Origin: GCA-003244245 sp035606945
GTDB lineage: Bacteria; Actinomycetota; Actinomycetes; Mycobacteriales; Pseudonocardiaceae
Length of the DNA stretch: 64,000 nucleotides
Direction of reading: 5' to 3'
NCBI GenBank assembly: GCA_035606945.1
Contig: DATNDR010000079.1
Coordinates: forward strand, 62,001 to 126,000
Both the position numbers and the translations under genes were made by a program. The notes under the pieces were generated by a model. It was not told where the DNA came from and did no database searches. It saw only the letters and a list, made by a program, of their open reading frames with translations. Below, piece after piece: positions 49,213-57,262 of the stretch (positions are counted from its first letter, which is position 1; every line of letters starts with the position of its first letter).

Positions 49213-51075
49213 TTACTCCGGATGGTCGGCGTCGGCGCGGTCGCGCAATGTTGCGGCGACTTTCGCCGCCACCCGGCCGATGGTGCTCGGAACGTGGTGT
49301 CCGGGGCTGGCCTCGAAGCTGGACTCGTCGAGCATGTCTTTGACCATCTGTAGCGCGATCCGGTTGCGGTTGGGGGAGCCTTGGCGTAGCGCTTGCAGCA
49401 TGGCGGTGACCTGATTGCTTTTCACCTTAGCGGGGATCGGCGGCTCGTGCTGATCGACCAGGCACTCGATAATGACCGGGCCGTCCCAGGAAAACGCTTC
49501 GCGCATCTGCTCGGCACACGTGGTCGGGTCTTCGATGTGCATGCCGCGGGCTCCGGCGGCTTCGGCGAACTTGACGAAGTCCAGCGGTGCGAAGTTGACC
49601 CCATATTCGGGATTGCCCAAAAAGACCATCTGCTCCCACTTGATCAGGCCCAGCGTGTTGTTCTTCACCACGATGATCTTGATGGGTAGCCGGTGCTGTA
49701 CGGCGGTGAGGAAGTCGCCCAGCTGCATGGTCATCGATCCGTCGCCGGTGAACACCACGACCTGCCGGCCGGGGTAGGCCGCGGCCGCGCCGATCGCGTA
49801 CGGCAGCCCGGCGGCCATCGAGCAGTTCGTGCCGGAGAAGCTGAACTGCTGACCCTTGCGGATCTTGATCTGGCGGGCCGCCCAGGTGGTCACAGTGCCG
49901 GAATCCCCGCAGACGATCGCATCAGGAGCCAGCACGTCGTTGAGCGCCCAGGCCGGCACCTGCGGCTTCATCGGCGTGTCGGTGCTGGTGCCGCGCTGGT
50001 CCATCAGCTTCCACCAGGCCGTCATGCCCTCCTGCGCTTGGGTGAGGAACGAGCGGTCTTCGTTGCGGGACAGCAGCGGCAGCAGTTCGGCCAGGGTGGC
50101 ACGGGCGTCGCCGACCAGGGGTACGTCGACGGGGTAGCGCAGGCCCATCCGGTCTGGCTTGTCGTCGATCTGCACGCACACCGCCTGGCCCGGCGAGGGG
50201 TAGAACTCGATGTAGGGCATGGTGGAGCCGACGATGAGCAGCGCGTCACACTGCTCCAGCGCCTCCTCCGACGGCCGGGTGCCGACCAGCGCGATCCCGC
50301 CGGTGGTGTACGGCGAGTCGTCGGGGATGCAGTCCTTACCCAGCTGTGCCTTGATCACCGGCGCACCCAGCTTGTCGGCCACGGACTCCAGCTCGTCCCC
50401 GGCGCCGCGGGCGCCGGCCCCGGCCAGGATCGCGATCTTGGTTTTGCCGTGCAGGACGGTGGCCGCCGCCTCCAGGTCCTGGCGTTGCGGCACCCGGATC
50501 GGTGGGCGGTAGGCGGTGGAGGTGTGGCCGGGCACGTTGCGCTTGAACCGGTCACCGGAGTCGGCGGGCGCGGCCTGGTAGTCGATCGGGAACGCCAGAT
50601 GGCTCGGGCCGCGCTGGGTCAGCGAGGTGCGCACCGCGTAGTCCACCACGTTGATGACGTGCTGCGGGCCCATGATCCGCTGGTTGTAGACCGCCACGTC
50701 GTTGAAGAAGTAGTCGGTGTTGATGTCCTGCAGGTAGGACGTACCGATCAGGTCGTGGTAGGTCATCCCGGTGATCGCCAGGATGGGCGCCTGCTCCACC
50801 TTGGCGTCGAGCAGGCCGTTGAGCAGGTGCGCCGCGCCGGGCGCCGCGGTGGAGAAACAGACCCCGAGCTTGCCGGTGAACTTGGCGTAGCCCACGGCGG
50901 CCATCGCGCCGACTTCCTCATGGCGCACATGGATGTACTGGATGTCGCCGTGGCGCTTGCGCAGCGCGTCCATGAAGCCGTTGATGCCGTCGCCGGGCAA
51001 CCCGAAGATCGTGTCGACGCCCCACTCGATGAGCCGGTCGACCAGGACGTCTGAGGCGGTGCGCTCGTCGGACAT
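49213..51075 (-). CDS. Thiamine diphosphate-requiring enzyme, pyruvate oxidase-like
   Basis: A 620-residue ThDP enzyme homologous to the one at 40406. It has GLPGDGINGFMDALRKRHGD, catalytic Glu in RHEEVGAM, and the ThDP motif GDGSMTMQLGDFL...KNNTLGL near residue 430. It resembles PoxB-type pyruvate oxidases more than its paralogue does. GAAGGAGC precedes ATG 51075, 12 nt after the FAD gene stop, so the two form an operon with the reverse gene order of the first module. About 40 extra C-terminal residues follow the ThDP domain. Confidence 0.88.
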   Translation of the reverse strand: MSDERTASDVLVDRLIEWGVDTIFGLPGDGINGFMDALRKRHGDIQYIHVRHEEVGAMAAVGYAKFTGKLGVCFSTAAPGAAHLLNGLLDAKVEQAPILAITGMTYHDLIGTSYLQDINTDYFFNDVAVYNQRIMGPQHVINVVDYAVRTSLTQRGPSHLAFPIDYQAAPADSGDRFKRNVPGHTSTAYRPPIRVPQRQDLEAAATVLHGKTKIAILAGAGARGAGDELESVADKLGAPVIKAQLGKDCIPDDSPYTTGGIALVGTRPSEEALEQCDALLIVGSTMPYIEFYPSPGQAVCVQIDDKPDRMGLRYPVDVPLVGDARATLAELLPLLSRNEDRSFLTQAQEGMTAWWKLMDQRGTSTDTPMKPQVPAWALNDVLAPDAIVCGDSGTVTTWAARQIKIRKGQQFSFSGTNCSMAAGLPYAIGAAAAYPGRQVVVFTGDGSMTMQLGDFLTAVQHRLPIKIIVVKNNTLGLIKWEQMVFLGNPEYGVNFAPLDFVKFAEAAGARGMHIEDPTTCAEQMREAFSWDGPVIIECLVDQHEPPIPAKVKSNQVTAMLQALRQGSPNRNRIALQMVKDMLDESSFEASPGHHVPSTIGRVAAKVAATLRDRADADHPE

Positions 51076-51087
51076 GGATGCTCCTTC

Positions 51088-54000
51088 TTATGATCGACGG
51101 CTGGTGGCGATGCCGATCCCCACCCCGGCCGCGACTGTCGCGACAGTCGCCGCGCCGAGGAGGACTCCCACAGGGAGGGCGGCATGGCCGTCGTGGGCGT
51201 AGTGGGTTTCCGGTGGGGATCCGGACGGGCCGCGCTGCCCGTCCCGGATGGCCATCTGCAGCACCTGCGCCAGGTGCAGGGCGCGGCGCTGCGTGCCGGA
51301 GGCGATCTGGCCGCGGCAGCTGAAGCCGTCGGCGACGATAAGGGTGTCCCGGGTCGCGGCGCGCACCGCGGGCAGCAGCACCCGCTCACCGGCCTTTGTG
51401 GACACCTGGTAGCGCTCACCGGCTTCGTAGCCGAAGCTGCCGGCCATCCCGCAGCACCCGGCGTCGGGGATCTCGACCTGCAGGCCCATCGCGGTGAGCA
51501 GGTCCTTTTCCGCGTCGAAGCCCATCACGGCGTGGTGGTGGCAATGCGGCTGGACCAGCGCCTTGCGCCGTAGCTGGGCTGGCTGGTAGTCCGATGCCTT
51601 CCGGGTGAGGAACTCGGAGAGCAGGTAGCTCTGCGCGCGCAGCCGCTTGGCGTCGGAGTCATGCGGCAGCATGTTGACCAGCTCGTCGCGGAACACCGCC
51701 AGGCAGCTGGGTTCCAGGCCGATCACCGGGACACCGGCTTCGATCTGCGGGCGCAGCAGCTCCAGCGTGCGGGTCAGGTAGCGGCGGGCGATCCCGAGCA
51801 GCCCGTAGTCGTACAGCGGGCGCCCGCAGCACACCCAGCGATCGGGCAGCGTGACGCGGAACCCGGCGGCTTCCAGCACCTCCACCGCGGCGATGCCGAC
51901 ATGTGGCTCGAAGTAGTTGACGAAGGTGTCCGGCCACAGCAGCACCGGCGGTGCGTCCGGGTAGCGGGGGGTGTGGCCGGCGAACCAGCGCCTGAACGTC
52001 TGGCTGGCGAACGGCGGCGGGCGGCGTTGCGGCGCGACGCCGGCGGCGAGCTTGGCCAGCCGGCTGATGCCTGGTGCCTGGGTCAGCGTGTTGGCCAGCC
52101 GGGGGGCGTGCGCGGCCAACCGGGCCCACACCGGGATCAGGCCCAGCGCGTAAGCCTGCCGCGGCCGCAGCCGCCCGGCGTAGTAGTGCGACAGGAACTC
52201 GGCCTTGTAGGTGGCCATGTCCACCTTGATCGGGCAGTCGCCCTTGCAGCCCTTGCAGGCCAGGCACAGATCCAGCGCGTCCTTGACCTCGGCGCTGCGC
52301 CAGCGGCCCTTGATCGGCCCGGACGACTCGGCCATCTCCTGCAACAGCCGGGCCCGGCCGCGGGTGGAGTGCTTCTCCTCCCGGGTGACCATGAAGCTCG
52401 GGCACATCACGCCGCCGTCGAGGTGGCGGCACTTGCCGACGCCGTAGCAGCGGCCGACCGCGTCGGCGAAGTTGCCGCCGTCCTCCGGGTAACCGAACCG
52501 GGTGGTCAGCGCCAGCGGCCGGTGGGTGGTGCCCTGGTGGATGTGGCTGTCCAGGGGGTAGGGGTCGATCAGCTTGTGCGGGTTCATCCGGTTGTCCGGG
52601 TCCCAGATGTGCTTGAACTCGGTGAACGCCCGCATCAGCTCCGGGGAGAACATCTTGGGCCACAGCTCGGCCCGGCCGTGCCCGTCGCCGTGCTCCCCCG
52701 ACAACGACCCGCCGTGGGCCACCACCAGGTCGGCGGCCTCCTCCATGAACCGGCGGTAGGTGGCCACGCCCTCGGCGGTGCGCAGCTGCCAGTCGATCCG
52801 GCAGTGCACGCAGCCCTGCCCCCAGTGCCCGTAGAACACCCCGTCGTAACTGAAGCGGTCCAGCAGCGCGACGAAATCGCGCAGGTAGTCGCCCATGCGG
52901 TCGGGCGCGACGGCGGCGTCTTCCCAGTTCGGCCAGCCGCCGTGGCCACCGCCTGCGATCGGCTGGCGGGCTGAGCCGGCCGAGTGCCGGCGGATCTCCC
53001 AGACCCGGCTCTCCTCCTCCGGGTCGTCGTAGAGCTTGTGACTGGGCGCATCATCACGCTTGTTTAAAGCGGCGATCAACTCGTGCGCCTTGCCGTCGGC
53101 CTCCTCCTGAGTCCGGCCACCGAACTCGACGAGCACCCAGGCTGTGCCTTCGGGCAGCAGGTCCTGCCCGCCGAAGTGGAAGCCCTTGTGGTGCAGGCTG
53201 TCCACCACGTGGTGGCTGGTGAACTCGCAGGCGATGAGGTCGAAGTCCATCAGCCAGGGCACGTCGTCGCCGCTGGAGCCGATGTCCGGGTAGCCCAGTA
53301 CCACCAGGGTGCGCTTGGGCGGTGAGTGCACCAGGGCGGTGGTGGCTTCCAGCACCAGCGCGCAGGTGCTCTCCGTGCCGACCAGGGCTCGGGCGACGTG
53401 GAAGCCGTTCTCCGGTAGCAGCGCGTCGAGGTTGTACCCGGACACCCGGCGCGGGATGTCCGGCATCCCGGTGCGGATTGCGCCGGCGTAGGTGTCGCGG
53501 AGGCGCTTGAGCCCGGCGTAGATCTCACCCCGCCGCCCACCCGCGGCGATGATCTGTTCGAGCTGGTTGTCGGTGGTGGCGCCGACGGTGGTGCGCAGCC
53601 CGTCGTAGGTGAGGATCTCCAGCTCGTCGATGTTGTCGGCGGTCTTGCCGGCCATCACCGAGTGGGTGCCGCAGGAGTTGTTGCCGATCATCCCGCCGAG
53701 CGTGGCGTGGTCGTGGGTGGCCGGGTCGGGGCCGAAGGTGAGCCCGTGGCGCTCGGCGGCGTCGCGCAGGGTGTCGCAGATGGTGCCCGGTTGTACCCGG
53801 GCCTGCCGTCGCTGGGGATCCAGCGTGCGGACCTGATTCATGTATTTGGAGAAGTCGAACACCACCGCCGCGTTGACCGTCTGCCCTACCAGGCCGGTGC
53901 CGCAGCCGCGGCCGAACACCGGAGCCCCGAAGCGACGGCACACGGCCAGCGCGGCCTCGGCGTCATCACCGTCGCGGGGCAGCACGGCACCGATCGGGAC

Positions 54001-54156
54001 CTGCCGGAAGATCGACGCGTCGAACGCGTAGAGCGCCCGCGCCTGCGCATCGAAGCGGACCTCGCCCGCGATCGTGCGCCGCAGCGCCCGGCCCAACTCG
54101 GCCGCGTAGTCCGGCACTGGCGGGTTGCGATCCGATGACGCAAATGCGCTGCTCAC
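51088..54156 (-). CDS. FAD-linked oxidase fused to Fe-S/CCG domains, second copy
   Basis: A 1022-residue paralogue of the protein at 42214 with the same order: FAD-binding domain (RGCGTGLVGQTVNAAVVF), oxidase C domain, cluster motif CLACKGCKGDCPIKV near 629, then VCCGRPLYDYG near 772 and AGCCGMAGSFG near 897. It ends with a clear membrane anchor (LPVGVLLGAATVATVAAGVG), so electrons probably go to the membrane quinone pool. GTG 54156 is chosen because GGGAGGTGTC lies just upstream. It is the first gene of the second module. Confidence 0.9.
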   Translation of the reverse strand: MSSAFASSDRNPPVPDYAAELGRALRRTIAGEVRFDAQARALYAFDASIFRQVPIGAVLPRDGDDAEAALAVCRRFGAPVFGRGCGTGLVGQTVNAAVVFDFSKYMNQVRTLDPQRRQARVQPGTICDTLRDAAERHGLTFGPDPATHDHATLGGMIGNNSCGTHSVMAGKTADNIDELEILTYDGLRTTVGATTDNQLEQIIAAGGRRGEIYAGLKRLRDTYAGAIRTGMPDIPRRVSGYNLDALLPENGFHVARALVGTESTCALVLEATTALVHSPPKRTLVVLGYPDIGSSGDDVPWLMDFDLIACEFTSHHVVDSLHHKGFHFGGQDLLPEGTAWVLVEFGGRTQEEADGKAHELIAALNKRDDAPSHKLYDDPEEESRVWEIRRHSAGSARQPIAGGGHGGWPNWEDAAVAPDRMGDYLRDFVALLDRFSYDGVFYGHWGQGCVHCRIDWQLRTAEGVATYRRFMEEAADLVVAHGGSLSGEHGDGHGRAELWPKMFSPELMRAFTEFKHIWDPDNRMNPHKLIDPYPLDSHIHQGTTHRPLALTTRFGYPEDGGNFADAVGRCYGVGKCRHLDGGVMCPSFMVTREEKHSTRGRARLLQEMAESSGPIKGRWRSAEVKDALDLCLACKGCKGDCPIKVDMATYKAEFLSHYYAGRLRPRQAYALGLIPVWARLAAHAPRLANTLTQAPGISRLAKLAAGVAPQRRPPPFASQTFRRWFAGHTPRYPDAPPVLLWPDTFVNYFEPHVGIAAVEVLEAAGFRVTLPDRWVCCGRPLYDYGLLGIARRYLTRTLELLRPQIEAGVPVIGLEPSCLAVFRDELVNMLPHDSDAKRLRAQSYLLSEFLTRKASDYQPAQLRRKALVQPHCHHHAVMGFDAEKDLLTAMGLQVEIPDAGCCGMAGSFGYEAGERYQVSTKAGERVLLPAVRAATRDTLIVADGFSCRGQIASGTQRRALHLAQVLQMAIRDGQRGPSGSPPETHYAHDGHAALPVGVLLGAATVATVAAGVGIGIATSRRS

Positions 54157-54539
54157 GACACCTCCCGCGGCACTTGCCGGCGCGGCTGGCGCCCGAGAAC
54201 CCGTGCGCCACCGCAACTAACCGCGACCGGCGTACCCCCACTCCCGGCGGGTAAACCGGTCTCCTGATCGTTCTGCGCCGGTTTTTTCGCAGTCTGCGGG
54301 CATAGCACACGGGCGGTTTGCCGATCCGGAGTTGTGGGTAGACGGCGTTGTACGTGTGACGACCTCTGAGTGTTGGGGAGGTGTTTATGGGTAAGCCCGC
54401 TCGGATCGGCCTGCTGTTGGGTGCCATGTCGTGCCTTGTGGCCGTCATGATCGACTGGGTCATACAGGAACTGTAGGAAAGTCTCGCCCCGGGGAGGCTC
54501 GCTTGGGGTTATCGGGGAACCTCCCTGGGGTAGCAGTTC
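54157..54539. other. Intergenic region containing a tiny membrane ORF
   Basis: 383 bp between the FAD oxidase start and the epimerase stop. It holds the 29-residue frame listed next, a weak AACCGG/CCGGTT hairpin with T tract near 54252-54287, and half of a family A unit (GCAGTCTGC at 54289-54297), perhaps a decayed copy. Confidence 0.4.
54387..54476 (+). CDS. 29-residue membrane peptide
   Basis: A short frame, MGKPARIGLLLGAMSCLVAV then MIDWVIQEL: two basic residues followed by a hydrophobic helix. GGGGAGGTG lies 5 nt upstream of the ATG. A possible hairpin (CCCCGGGGAGG/CCTCCCTGGGG, one mismatch) follows about 10 nt after the stop. Function is unknown; it is similar in style to the 34-residue gene on the other side of the second module. 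Confidence 0.45.
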   Translation: MGKPARIGLLLGAMSCLVAVMIDWVIQEL

Positions 54540-55691
54540 TCAGCTACCGGATCGGCGCCAGTTGATCGTGGGTCGCATGGCGTCCGGGTTGGCCCGGTGG
54601 CGGTGCCGTTCGACGATGGTGAACAGCGACTCGATCAGGGTGTCGCCCAGCCGATGGGGTTGCAGCCCCAGCTCGACCAGCCCGGTGTGTACCACGTTGT
54701 AGTAGTGGCTTTCCTGTTCCACCCGGGGATTGTCCAAGTATTCGATCTCGCTCGGGCCCGGATAGCAGGCCGTGACCGTCTTGGCGATCTGCTCGATGGA
54801 CATCGACTCGGTCATCTGGTTGAAGACCCGGAACTCGCCCGCCGCCGCCGGGTTTTCACATGCCAGCCGGATGCATTCCACCGTGTCGCGGATATCGATG
54901 AGGCCGCGGGTCTGCTGGCCTGAACCGTAGACGGTCAGCGGGTGACCAAGGACGGCCTGCACGATGAACCGGTTGAGCACCGTGCCGAAGATCGCGTCGT
55001 AGTCGAACCGGGTGGCCAGCCTCGGGTCGGCCCCGCTGGCCGCGATTTCCTGCCCGTAGACGACGCCCTGGTTGAGGTCGGTAGCCCGCAAACCCCACGC
55101 CCGGCAGGCGAATTCAATGTTGTGGCTGTCGTGGACCTTGGACAGGTGATAGAACGATCCCGGCCGCTTCGGGTAGAGCACGCGGTCGTGGCGCCCATTG
55201 TGCTCGACGGTGAGCCAGCCTTCCTCGATATCGATATTCGGGGTGCCGTACTCGCCCATCGTGCCGAGCTTGACCAGGTGGATATCGCGGTCGGTCTCGG
55301 CAATGGCGAATAAGAGGTTCAACGTACCGATGACATTGTTGCGCTGGGTATAAACCGCATGCGCTTGGTCGATCATGGAGTACGGCGCGGAGCGCTGCTC
55401 GGCGAAATGCACCACGGCGTGCGGGCGGAAGCTTTGCAGCAACTCACGGGTGAATGTGGCGTCGGAGATATCACCGCAGAAGGTGTCTATCTGGCGACCG
55501 GACACCTCCGTCCATGCCGCCACCCGGACATGCAGCGGCTGCACCGGAACCAGACTCTCGACACCCAACTCGTGATCGTAGTTGCGGCGCGCGAAGTTAT
55601 CCGCGATACCCACGGTATGCCCGCGATCGGACAAATACACCGCAGTGGGCCAACCGAGGTATCCATCCCCACCCAAGACCAGCACCCGCAT
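54540..55691 (-). CDS. UDP-sulfoquinovose synthase-like NAD-dependent epimerase (SQD1/SqdB family)
   Basis: A 383-residue short-chain dehydrogenase. The NAD motif GGDGYLGW is followed by the SQD1 signature EQRSAPYSMIDQAHAVYTQR and KLGTMGEYGTPNIDIEEGW. The catalytic pair is in SFYHLSKVHDSHNIEFA, then GVVYGQE and QTRGLIDIRDTVECI. This matches plant SQD1 (UDP-glucose plus sulfite to UDP-sulfoquinovose) remarkably well from memory. It is the last gene of the hopanoid operon, 27 nt after hpnR, with AGGGAG before ATG 55691. The reaction is strongly suggested; the lipid target is not. Confidence 0.85.
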   Translation of the reverse strand: MRVLVLGGDGYLGWPTAVYLSDRGHTVGIADNFARRNYDHELGVESLVPVQPLHVRVAAWTEVSGRQIDTFCGDISDATFTRELLQSFRPHAVVHFAEQRSAPYSMIDQAHAVYTQRNNVIGTLNLLFAIAETDRDIHLVKLGTMGEYGTPNIDIEEGWLTVEHNGRHDRVLYPKRPGSFYHLSKVHDSHNIEFACRAWGLRATDLNQGVVYGQEIAASGADPRLATRFDYDAIFGTVLNRFIVQAVLGHPLTVYGSGQQTRGLIDIRDTVECIRLACENPAAAGEFRVFNQMTESMSIEQIAKTVTACYPGPSEIEYLDNPRVEQESHYYNVVHTGLVELGLQPHRLGDTLIESLFTIVERHRHRANPDAMRPTINWRRSGS

Positions 55692-55718
55692 AGTTGACTC
55701 CCTGTCCGCTATCTGTGG

Positions 55719-57233
55719 TCACGGCCTACCCACGTCGCCAGAGCCCGAAACAGGCCCGCGCGAGGCAGCTGCATGAATATAGAGTTGCCTGCGGTCTCGC
55801 GGAGCCAGCTCGGCGTGCCGGGGCTGGGGCAGCTCGTAGCGAACGGGTCGAGAATGGTCCGCCAGCTGGCGCTGCGCGTTGTAAATGCGGTGGAACTTCC
55901 ATAACATCCGCGCGAAATTAGTCTGGCCGTGGCGCAGATGCCGGCCCACGATCCGCGCCGTCTTGGCCAGCGCCGCCACCCCGAGATGTTTACGGTTGAT
56001 CACCGACTGCGTTTTCACCAGCTCGCGGTAAAACTGGTCGAGTGGCAGTTTTGTCGGCAGCACCGCGTGCTGGATGTCGAACAGCCGGTAATCCAGACTG
56101 GTGAGCTTGCGGGCCTCGGTGTGCCAGATCTCGGTTCCGGGATATGGCGTCATCACCGACAGATGCACGATCTCAGGGACCTGCAGCGCCCATTCCCGGA
56201 CCAGCCGGAAACGTTCGGTGTCCCATTGCGGATCCACGATGAGGTTGATCGCGACGGCCACGCCGAGGCGGCGGGCCACCTCCAGGGCCCGGAAGTTGTC
56301 ATCCGGGCTGACCCGCTTGCGAAACAGCTCCAGCCCCTCGGCGTCGAGGGCTTCCATACCCAGGAACATGTACTTCAGCCCCAGCCGGCGCCAGCGCTGG
56401 AAGACCTCCTGGTTGCGCAACAGGACGTCGGCCCGGGTCTCCAGGTAGTAGTCCTTGCGGATCTTGCGGCGCTCCAGCTCGGCGGCGATCGCGTCGCCGT
56501 GCTCGGGCCGGATGAACGCGACGTCATCGACGATGAACACGCCCGGCTCGCGCACCGTGGCCAGGTCGTCGGCGGCTGCCTCCGGCGAGGCGCGCCGGTA
56601 GCTTCGGCCGTAGAAGGTCCACGCCGAGCAGAACGAGCAGTCCCATGGGCAGCCCCGGGTGAACTCCACCGACGCGGCCGGGTCCAGCACCCCGATGAAG
56701 TACTTGTTGCGGCGGCGTAGCAGGTCCCGGGCTGGTAGCGGCGCGTCGATGCTGCTCAACATGCCGGGCGCACCCGGTCCGGTGCCGGTCAGCGTGACGG
56801 CTCCGGGAACCTCGTGCCCGGCATTGTCGGGTATCGCGGCGAGCAGCAGCGGGGCGGCGACTTCGCCCTCCCCGCGCAGTACCGCGTCGATCGCCCCGCC
56901 GGCCTGGTCCAGGACGTGCTTGGCGATGAACGACACCGAGTGACCACCGGCGAAGACATACGGGGCGGGCCGCAACCGCTTGAGCCGGTGCGCGAGCTCG
57001 ATCACCTCCGGGACGTTGGCCAGATAGTTCAGGCCGAAGCCGACCGCATCCGGCCGGAAGCGGGCCAACTCACGATCGAGCTCGGCCCAGGTGTGGGTCT
57101 GCAGGTCGATGATGGCGACCTGGTGCCCCGCGTCGCGGGCAGCGCCGGCCACCCGCTCCAACCCCAACGGCTCCAGCCGCAAGAACAACTCCGAATACAT
57201 CAACGCACTCGGATGCACCAGCAGAACTCGCAT
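55719..57233 (-). CDS. hpnR: Hopanoid C-3 methylase, radical SAM (HpnR)
   Basis: A 504-residue B12-binding radical SAM methylase that adds a methyl group at C-3 of hopanoids. The N-terminal B12-like domain starts MRVLLVHPSALMYSELFLRL (the HpnR-type HPSxLMY) and lacks the usual His-on motif. The radical SAM core carries Cys195, Cys199 and Cys202 in FTRGCPWDCSFC, followed by VFIVDDVAFI and RADVLLRNQEV. AAGGAAG precedes ATG 57233, 29 nt downstream of dxs on the same strand. A methylase for another hopanoid position is less likely given the N-terminal match. Confidence 0.9.
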   Translation of the reverse strand: MRVLLVHPSALMYSELFLRLEPLGLERVAGAARDAGHQVAIIDLQTHTWAELDRELARFRPDAVGFGLNYLANVPEVIELAHRLKRLRPAPYVFAGGHSVSFIAKHVLDQAGGAIDAVLRGEGEVAAPLLLAAIPDNAGHEVPGAVTLTGTGPGAPGMLSSIDAPLPARDLLRRRNKYFIGVLDPAASVEFTRGCPWDCSFCSAWTFYGRSYRRASPEAAADDLATVREPGVFIVDDVAFIRPEHGDAIAAELERRKIRKDYYLETRADVLLRNQEVFQRWRRLGLKYMFLGMEALDAEGLELFRKRVSPDDNFRALEVARRLGVAVAINLIVDPQWDTERFRLVREWALQVPEIVHLSVMTPYPGTEIWHTEARKLTSLDYRLFDIQHAVLPTKLPLDQFYRELVKTQSVINRKHLGVAALAKTARIVGRHLRHGQTNFARMLWKFHRIYNAQRQLADHSRPVRYELPQPRHAELAPRDRRQLYIHAAASRGPVSGSGDVGRP

Positions 57234-57262
57234 AATCTTCCTTACCCGCTGTTAAAGCACTC

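Noticed and set aside
54252..54287. AACCGG/CCGGTTTTTT hairpin on the plus strand
   Set aside because: It looks like a terminator with T tract, but no plus-strand gene ends upstream of it and the stem is only six bases.
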